Assembly (NCBI GenBank): GCA_946185305.1
Contig: CAMHJE010000132.1
Location: forward strand, 1 to 6,919
Length of the DNA stretch: 6,919 nt
Source of the DNA: UBA3792 sp946185305
GTDB lineage: Bacteria > Bacillota > Clostridia > Christensenellales > CAG-138
Direction: 5' to 3'
Each line of letters starts with the position of its first letter. The first letter of the stretch is position 1. Below are positions 5,163-6,919 of the stretch, in pieces. A program made the position numbers and the translations under genes. The notes under the pieces are model-generated. The model saw only the letters and a list, made by a program, of their open reading frames with translations. It did no database searches and was not told the origin of the DNA.

Positions 5163-6919
5163 AGCGATTGCAGCTCCGTTAATACTTGCAAAATATTTTG
5201 TGCCGTCATGCCAAACCGTTCTCTTTGCTGTGCAATTGTTCCCTGTGTAACCGGGCAGTCCGGCACGGTGACCGCACGAACCGAACAGGGTTCACACCGC
5301 AAAGCAATTACAGATGAAACCGCCGCCACATTTTCCTCTAAGACAAGCAGTTTCGTTTTTCGTTCGCAGAAATTGCGAATCAATTCTTCGTCGATAGGTT
5401 TCAAAAAACGAATGTGCACAAGGCCGCAGTTCTGCTGTTCTGCAATCCGCTCCGCAAGCGGCAGAAGAGTTCCGGTCGCCAGAATCGCAACGGAATCGAA
5501 CGGACGCATAACCTGCCATTTTCCGAATTGCAGCGGTGCCATATTGCGGCTCGGGCTCGGCAGGCTGCCGCGATTATAGCGAACGACCGCGGGCTCTGTC
5601 CTTTCCGTCGCCATCTTCAGCATGGCCTGCAGTTCCTCAACCGATGCAGGCGAATACACAGCAAGGTTCGGCATCGTCATCAAAAAGGCCGGATCGTAGA
5701 CGCCCTGATGCGTCTCTCCGTCCTCTCCGACAAGACCTGCACGATCCAGTCCGATCACGACCGGGAGCTTTTGCAGACATACATCGTGAAGCATCTCATC
5801 GTATGCGCGCTGCATAAACGAGGAATACAACGCTACGACAGGTCTCAGCCCGCCAGCCGCCATGCCCGCTGCCATCGTTACGGCGTGTTCTTCCGCTATG
5901 CCGACGTCAAAGAATCGTTTCGGAAATTGCTTTGCAAATTTCGTTAAGCCGGTGCCGCTCGGCATCGCGGCTGTCACCGCGACGATACGCGGATCCTTTT
6001 GCGCAAGCGTACACAACGTATCACCGAATACCTGTGAGCAGCTTTTATTGGGATTTATATTCGTTTCCCCGGTCTCGATGCAAAACGGGGATATGCCATG
6101 GAAGCGTTCCGGATTCTCCTCCGCATAGACATACCCTTTTCCCTTTTGTGTCATGGTATGCAGAATGACCGGCCTATGCATTTCCTTCACGCGCTCGAAA
6201 TACTTAATGAGCTTGTGGATGTTATGTCCGTCGATTGGGCCGATATAGGTCATCCCCAGATCTTCAAACGGTAGATTAGGCAGCATAAAATGCTTGACAC
6301 GGTTCTTCAGGCTTTCCATATGCATGCCGAGCCATTTTCCGGGCTTGCTCATATCCAAAGCCCGCATCACGCCGCGCTTGAAGGCAAGATATCTCTTTCC
6401 CGTGCGCATACTTGCAAAGCTGTGCGTTACGCCGCCGACGTTCCTTGCAATCGACATTTCATTGTCGTTCAAAATGATAATCAGCGGCAGCGTTTTGTCA
6501 CGTCCCGCATCGTCCATTGCCTCATAGATCAGGCCGCCGGTCATGGAACCGTCTCCGACCAATACAACGGCATATCCGTCCTCACCGTTCAACCGCATCG
6601 CACGGGCATAGCCGAGTGCCGCAGAAATTGCCGTAGAAGCATGACCCGTATTAAACGCATCGTGTTCGCTTTCTTCCCGCTTTGGGAAGCCGGAGATGCC
6701 GCCCTCCTTACGAAGCGTCTCAAATACTTCTCGTCTGCCGGTAAGGATTTTGTGCGCGTATGCCTGATGGCCGACATCGAAAATCAGCTTATCCTTCGGG
6801 CTGTCGAATACGCGATGCATCGCTACGATCAATTCAACAGCGCCGAGACTGGACGCCAAATGACCGCCGGTTTTCGCGACGGTCTCGATCATAAAGGCTC
6901 TTAGCTCCTCGCATAGCAA
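5159..6919 (-). CDS. dxs: 1-deoxy-D-xylulose-5-phosphate synthase, N-terminus cut by window edge
   Basis: DXS condenses pyruvate and glyceraldehyde 3-phosphate with thiamin diphosphate to give DXP, the first step of the MEP isoprenoid pathway and a precursor of thiamin and pyridoxal. The 586 visible residues enter just before the conserved IETVAKTGGHLASSLG (11-26; His20 corresponds to E. coli His49), so about 29 residues are missing; the first codon is TTG and is not the start. Also visible are GHQAYAHK at 50-57, the thiamin/Mg motif GDGSMTGG (122-129) with Asn151, IGPIDGH at 226-232, IAEEHA with the catalytic Glu at 341-346, DRAGLVGEDG at 392-401 with His404, and a transketolase C-terminal domain from about 470. 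No active-site residue is missing. The stop overlaps the tlyA start by four bases (ATGA, 5159-5162). In related genomes xseB and a prenyl synthase usually lie upstream, outside this window. Confidence 0.97.
   Translation of the reverse strand: MLCEELRAFMIETVAKTGGHLASSLGAVELIVAMHRVFDSPKDKLIFDVGHQAYAHKILTGRREVFETLRKEGGISGFPKREESEHDAFNTGHASTAISAALGYARAMRLNGEDGYAVVLVGDGSMTGGLIYEAMDDAGRDKTLPLIIILNDNEMSIARNVGGVTHSFASMRTGKRYLAFKRGVMRALDMSKPGKWLGMHMESLKNRVKHFMLPNLPFEDLGMTYIGPIDGHNIHKLIKYFERVKEMHRPVILHTMTQKGKGYVYAEENPERFHGISPFCIETGETNINPNKSCSQVFGDTLCTLAQKDPRIVAVTAAMPSGTGLTKFAKQFPKRFFDVGIAEEHAVTMAAGMAAGGLRPVVALYSSFMQRAYDEMLHDVCLQKLPVVIGLDRAGLVGEDGETHQGVYDPAFLMTMPNLAVYSPASVEELQAMLKMATERTEPAVVRYNRGSLPSPSRNMAPLQFGKWQVMRPFDSVAILATGTLLPLAERIAEQQNCGLVHIRFLKPIDEELIRNFCERKTKLLVLEENVAAVSSVIALRCEPCSVRAVTVPDCPVTQGTIAQQRERFGMTAQNILQVLTELQSL

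Noticed and set aside
6290..6904. 204-residue plus-strand frame opposite dxs
   Set aside because: It is the reverse complement of strongly conserved DXS sequence and has no family signature of its own.

Overview
The window is mostly one end of a conserved housekeeping operon of a Bacillota (Firmicutes) genome, in moderate-GC DNA. The first ~450 bases look as if they come from a different, very GC-rich source. On the minus strand, in order of transcription, lie dxs (5' end cut by the window edge), tlyA, nadK, argR and recN. This order is familiar from Clostridia and Negativicutes. On the plus strand a HisJ-family PHP phosphoesterase gene converges on recN, and a strong hairpin terminator lies between them. 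There are no RNA genes, CRISPR arrays, insertion sequences or phage genes, and no gene-free stretch longer than about 80 bases.

Layout. 1-507: open frame of very high GC (almost every third codon position is G or C) encoding repeated beta-sandwich-like (Fn3/Ig-like) sequence. Near 445-470 the base composition drops abruptly to that of the rest of the window, and the frame runs on for about 17 ordinary codons before stopping. 507-1271: PHP phosphatase. 1275-1314: terminator. 1320-2999: recN. 3012-3461: argR. 3477-4259: nadK, with its own sigma-A-type promoter at 4294-4322. 4341-5162: tlyA. 5159-6919: dxs.

How the genes relate. DXS starts isoprenoid precursor synthesis and also feeds thiamin and pyridoxal synthesis. 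TlyA is an S4-domain rRNA 2'-O-methyltransferase. NadK makes NADP. ArgR is the arginine-responsive repressor. RecN is the SMC-like double-strand-break repair ATPase. They share an operon by conserved order, not a single pathway. dxs and tlyA overlap by four bases and are probably translationally coupled. The internal promoter lets nadK-argR-recN be transcribed apart from dxs-tlyA.

Two start sites are corrected from sequence context. nadK most likely starts at a GTG (4259) behind a strong ribosome binding site, because the longer frame begins inside the promoter. argR most likely starts at the ATG at 3461 and not at the upstream TTG.

I see no undescribed system. The item most worth checking is the composition break near 450, which is more likely a chimeric assembly join than a real gene fusion. 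Smaller points are the repeated C-terminal tail of TlyA, the unusual neighbour downstream of recN, and the GDN variant of the ArgR ligand loop.
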